NCBI GenBank assembly: GCA_947044365.1
Contig: OX345636.1
Span: forward strand, 12,295,309-12,359,308
Direction: 5' to 3'
Length of the DNA: 64,000 nucleotides
DNA from: Petrosia ficiformis
Lineage: Eukaryota; Porifera; Demospongiae; Haplosclerida; Petrosiidae
This document shows positions 26,219-32,357 of this stretch, piece after piece (the first letter of the stretch is position 1; the number at the start of each line of letters is the position of its first letter). The translations under genes and the position numbers were made by a program. Under the pieces are notes generated by a model. The model did not search any database. It had not been told where the DNA came from and saw only the letters and a list, made by a program, of their open reading frames with translations.

Positions 26219-28200
26219 TACGACTTCTTACCGTTAAAACTCTTATAATACATGCAATGAAAATAAAATAAATTATCTGTACACACGTGTTCAAAATGGC
26301 TGATTTAATTTCAACTAAAATAAGAGCGAAGAGAACACGACAAGAAGAAACTCCTGAACAGCGACAAGAGCGACTGAAAAAACGCAGGATCTCAGAAAGA
26401 CGGCGTAGAGAATCAGAAACCCCTGAAAAACGTCGTGCTAGGCTTGACTGTCAAAAGGCCTATCGTGAACGAAGGAAACCTTCTGAAACTGACGACCAGA
26501 GAGCAGTCAGACTAGCTCAGCTAAGTCATAATCAGCAACAAAGACTATGTACTGAAACTGACGACCAGAGAGCAGTCAGACTAGCTCAGCTAAGTCATAA
26601 TCAGCAACAAAGACTATCTACTGAAACTGACGACCGGAGAGCAGTCAGACTAGCTCAGCTAAGTCATAATCAGCAACTGCTAGACTAGCTGACCTAAGTC
26701 ACAATCAGCAACAAAGACTGTCTACTGAAAGTGATGACCAGAGAGCTGCCAGACTAGCTCAGCTAAGTCATAATCGGTAGGAAAGAATGTCTTTAGAAAC
26801 ACCAGAAGAAAGACAACATAGACTGCAGCTCGACAGAGACGGACGCCAACAAACAAGACAATTGTGTACACAAAGTCAGAAGATAGAAAAATACCATGCT
26901 GATTTGGTGAATCTGAGTTCATCTTCTGCATGTTCTACTTGCCACGAACTTTACTTCGATTTCCCGACTTCCCATGCAACTAAACGTGTATGTAGCAATG
27001 CGCATGCGTATAAACTCGTGAAGGCTCGCCCCCACAATGTATCTACATTCTTCTAGTATATATTTGGGGCGAGCCTGAGCGAGCCCCACACTAGTCGTGT
27101 AAACGAGATTCTGTCGAGATATATATATAGATACGACTTCTTACCGTTAAAACTCTTATAATACATGCAATGAAAATAATTTTTAAAAAATTATCTGTAC
27201 ACACGTGTTCAAAATGGCTGATTTGATTTCAACTAAAATAAGAGCGAAGAGAACACGACAAGAAGAAACTCCTGAACAGCGCCAAGAGCGACTGAAAAAA
27301 GGCAGGATCTCAGATAGACGGCGTAGAGAATCAGAAACTCCTGAAAAACGTCGTGCTAGGCTTGACCGTCAAAGGGCCTATCGTGAACGAAGGAACTTCT
27401 GAAACTGATGACCAGAGAGCAGTCAGACTAGCTCAGCTAAGTCATAATCAGCAACAAAGACTATCTACGGAAAGTGACGACCAGAGAGCTGCTAGACTAG
27501 CTCACCTAAATCACAATCAGCGACAAAGACTGTCTACTAAAAATGATGACCAGAGAGCTGCCAGACTAGCTCAACTAAGTCATAATCAGCAGGAAAGAAT
27601 GTCTTTAGAAACACCAGAAGTAAGACAACGTAGACTGCAGCTCGACAGAGACGGACATCAACAAACAAGACAATTGCGTACACAAAGTCAGAAGATAGAA
27701 AAATACCATGCTGATTTGGCGAATCTGAGTTCATCTTCTGTATGTTTATTTTTCCGGCAATTTTTATTGGCGACATCTCTATTACTCTACCGTGAACCAA
27801 AGCTGTATTTCATTTCCAATTTCAGATACATCAAAATTGTCAAATTCCAATTTCCTCTTCAAGTTACTACTGGCCATGATCTCTTCACTTCGATTTCCCA
27901 TGCAACTAAATGTGTATGTAGCAATGGGCATGCATATAAACTCGTGAAGGCTCGCCCCCACAATGTTTCTACATTCTTCTAGTTATTGTACATGTACATG
28001 TATTGTATGTACTGTACATGTATACCGGTTTAGTTAGCCTGTTCACACAGGTGTACGAGTGAGATGTTTGATTTGGACCCTGCCAGCTGAGCTGCCTTGG
28101 TAGCTCAGTTGGTAAGAGCATCTGTCCGGAGTGCAGAGTGTCGTGGGTTCGAATCCCACCTGAGGCAACTCATTTTTTCATTTTTCATTTGCCTCAGGTG

Positions 28201-28235
<35 letters not shown>

Positions 28236-31200
28236 CTCATCTCAGTAGTATCATGTACGTATTTTATTTATTGTATGTATTGTACATGTACATGTATGTA
28301 TACTACATGTTCATAATTTAGCAAGACGTGATAACATTTAAAGATACATTGTAAGATTGAATTGTGGCGTTTAGTCCCTTTCTATAAGGGTGGTCACTAA
28401 TATATTGCTTACAGTGGATTAGGAGGCTGAACCAATCAAAGAGAATGGCACATTCAGTAAAACAAGACTTATCAATTCAATTTACTATCAAAGAGTGTGG
28501 TTCTTCGGTTGCTTCTTCATATAAGGAATTACGAACTAATGTTGTATATATATATACGTATATATATATGTACATGTAGTACAATATGGTATGAGAATTA
28601 CAGTACATGTATATATAGGGTTATATCAGGATGTAAAATAATTATATATCCTGATATAACACTATACACTTACTATAATTTTCATACCATATCTTGTATC
28701 ATAGGAAGCCATAAGATGAAAGGCCTCAACGCGTGTTTATATAACGTAGGAGCCTACCTCTGGTGAAATTTTGATACACTACAGGATGTGACAAAACAAA
28801 GATTAAAAAGTCCAACAAGGCAATACATACATCACAGGAAGTTTATAGTCAAAGTTAAATAGCAGAAACCACGGGTTAAACAAACAAATTTTTAAAATCA
28901 AAAATTGAATAAGAAATAACCAAGTTATATTAAAGTGAATAAGTGACTGAAACTCAAAATGACCATAAGTGATAAAGGTGAGTAAATAATTGAAACGATG
29001 AACAAGTGAATTACTTGTAATTAATTGAAATGTGTCCTATTGAACATCTGCTGAAGGATGGCTGAAAGATTTTCTGTACATTCCCATCACCTTCGTCTTG
29101 CTCATTCTTTACAAGAGCAATGGAAACACTGGAACTTTCTCTGTATGAACTTTGGCCTAGACTTGTTAAAATCCTTGAATATTCCAATTCCTGTTCCACA
29201 GATACCCTTTTGTACCTGCATAAAGCTTCAAGTGATCTATGCCCCGTGTTTTTCTGAAATTTTTCTCTGGCAAACCGGCATTAAATAGAGTTGTAGCACC
29301 AGTTGCCCGGAGGCTATGGTTAGTTTTTGTTTCCTGAAACCCAGCTTCTACAGACATTTCTTTCATCATTGTCGCCAGCTTATTTTTTCCAATCGGTGTA
29401 CAGTCAAACCATGGTTCACCAGGTGATGAAGGCACTTTTACCTTAGGACGAAGATTGAAAACATCATCTTTAGCGGGAAATTCCGGTAGTTTCGAAAAGT
29501 ACAGATCCAATAAAAAAAACCAAACAACGTGGACAATTTTCTGGGACTGCATGAATTGGAACTACTTTGTTTTCCAAATTTAGCTGTGCTGTCCCTCCCG
29601 ATCGATTCTTCGATCCATTTTCTACATATTTGTACATATCCGGATTATACAATCAAGTAAACTGTGATTTCTTTAAATTACGCTGCTCTTCACCTCCACG
29701 TAAACAGCAAATTTTCCCAACATAAAACAACACAGCTCGTAACAAACCTTTTGGACTTGACACATTGAGAATTTTTCTTTCCCACAACATACCCTCTTCT
29801 TCAGCAGACACTATTGGTGTGTGGCGAACATCTACCCCAATGCCTTGTTTATGCAACGATCTGAAAACTGTTTCACAAGCTTTTTGAATGCTTTGAAACC
29901 GTGGATCTCTTCTATATAGGAAGTTAGGACAGTTGCTGTCTACAGTGCGCATGTATCGAAGTAACCCTGACAAAATTTGATGGATTGATCTAGGTGGGTA
30001 AGCTTCACCATCACTACGACGAACTTCACCTATGAATATTGGGAACCATTTACCAATTTCATCGGCATCCTGCTTTTTAAGAATGTCTTCTGGACATTTT
30101 TCATCTGGATAATGTTCATTTCGTTCGAACAGCCACTCTTCAAAGCACTTACGAGCCCACTTCGTGTTCTTCTCCATATTGGGAGGCACTGGTTGTGGGC
30201 ACTTGTGACCTTGACCTTGACCTTGACCTTGACCTTATTTAGGCCTTTGATCTTATGGCTTCCCGTGATACAAGCCATATAGAACATGACTTTACCTCGT
30301 GTTGTATCAGATATAAACTCGAACAATATTCATAATCCCTCGTGGTCATGTTCTATATATTACATACTACATGTACATGTACATATATACAACATTATTC
30401 ATCATTCTATAATAATTATGTTCTCACTCAAGTATGAGATTATTGATTGTTTCTTCATATAATGAGTCACAAAATAATGTATAGTCTCGTATGCTATAAG
30501 AAGTATGTTAGGTGTATAGGAATTGTTAGGGTTATATCCATATGTATTTATTCTCACTGAACAATGAAATAACTATTTGAACAGGTAATATACTCTCTAA
30601 ATGACAGCCAGATTAATGGTATTCTGTTGTTTGTCGCTAGTTGGTTGTAGTAATATACATGTAGCTACAATACTACCTACATGTACGAATGGGCACTTCA
30701 AGTAAACAATAGTTAGAAATTACATGTACATCTAGAGAAGAGGTAGTAAACGTTCTTCCTTCTCGTAGGAAGTATTGGATGAGGTCACTCAATTTAAACA
30801 GGCATTGAGACAGTATTTTAAAAGTCGCAAACAATCGTGTGTGATGTTTGAAAGAAATTATCGTTCTCAACATCTTCAAATACAGGTAATTACGTGTTTA
30901 AATGTTGTATACATGTACTCATATTCATACATGTATTCTTCCTCTCTTGAAAGCATGCATGTAGTTTAGGCAATGAACATCACAAAATTGTCAAACAGTT
31001 ATCTATGCCTCATATATGTGTACAATTTTAAAGGTTTTTAATATTCAAAATACAGGTTGTACCAGTTCCCTTGTGTGAGTCTGATGCCCTGAGGCAAGCA
31101 TTTATTGATCATGGCAAGCAACAGAAACTTGAGTTTAGTGAGATTTCATCTGATGTGGATATAACACAGGTTAGGTAACAAGTAACAGAAACTACAAACT

Positions 31201-31743
31201 TCATTTATAGATTACAGTAGTAGTAGTAGTAGTAACATCCAGTTCCCCTCAAACTTGTCCCCCACCAGTACCTTGTAAGTTACTTGTGTGAAAGGGCATT
31301 AGAAATAGGGATAGTGAGCATACCTACAGTATCATATCACTGTAAGTGTGTTGTTCACTCTCCCAATCTCTAATGTCCTTTTTTATTCGTAGATACTAAC
31401 AGATTATGTATAATTATGATCAACAACGGTCTTACATGTACATTACAAATGAACTACAGAATGCTTGCATGCATGCAATTATTGTTGGGCGAGCCTCAGA
31501 AGGCATGGTTAGAATAACAAAATTTTTGACACTGAGCAAAGCAAGCAGTTAGTGTGTTTGAGATGAAAGAAGAGCAAAACGCAACAGTTCATGGATTGGC
31601 TTTAGTCTCAGCAGTTTGTTTAGCTCTGCCTTCTTTTCCTCAATCTCTCTTCATCCATAGCTATCATGCAGTGACATGCACGTGGCTTTAGAAACTTTTT
31701 GAAAAATTTGAACATTGAGATATTTACAGAGTACATACTTATT

Positions 31744-31798
<55 letters not shown>

Positions 31799-32269
31799 AT
31801 ATACATGTATGTTTAATTCTAGCTACCTAATAAGAGTAGGGCTTGCTCAGGCTCCCCCTAATAAGTAGAATACAAAACTGACACATGATAGCATTTCACC
31901 TCATGCAACTCATTATCATGGAGTGGGGTTCACTAATTCATGTTTAGTCTGAAGTCAGTTTATAAACATTATTTGGTATTTTAAAAAGAAAACAAGATAT
32001 ATTAAGAAAAGGTATCCCTATGATTGCGCACTATAGTGTCTCTGCCTTTATGTACTCGAATACTGGTGCTGACATGTAACAGCAGTCTACATGTATATAA
32101 ACACAACTGCATACAACAGCTATTCAGATTATTTACAGTTTTACAAGCTGCATTCTTCCAGAACCTTCCTGGTTGTCTGTAGCTCATGTGTGTTGTTTTA
32201 CGTGCCACTCCCATTGATTGACTGATCCATAACTTCTCTAACTATGTATGTAACATGTATGTGACACAA

Positions 32270-32357
<88 letters not shown>

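Noticed and set aside
28097..28321. Frame beginning [20 protein letters not shown]
   Set aside because: This is the well-known false protein produced by translating tRNA-like sequence; here it lies entirely within the SINE-like unit.
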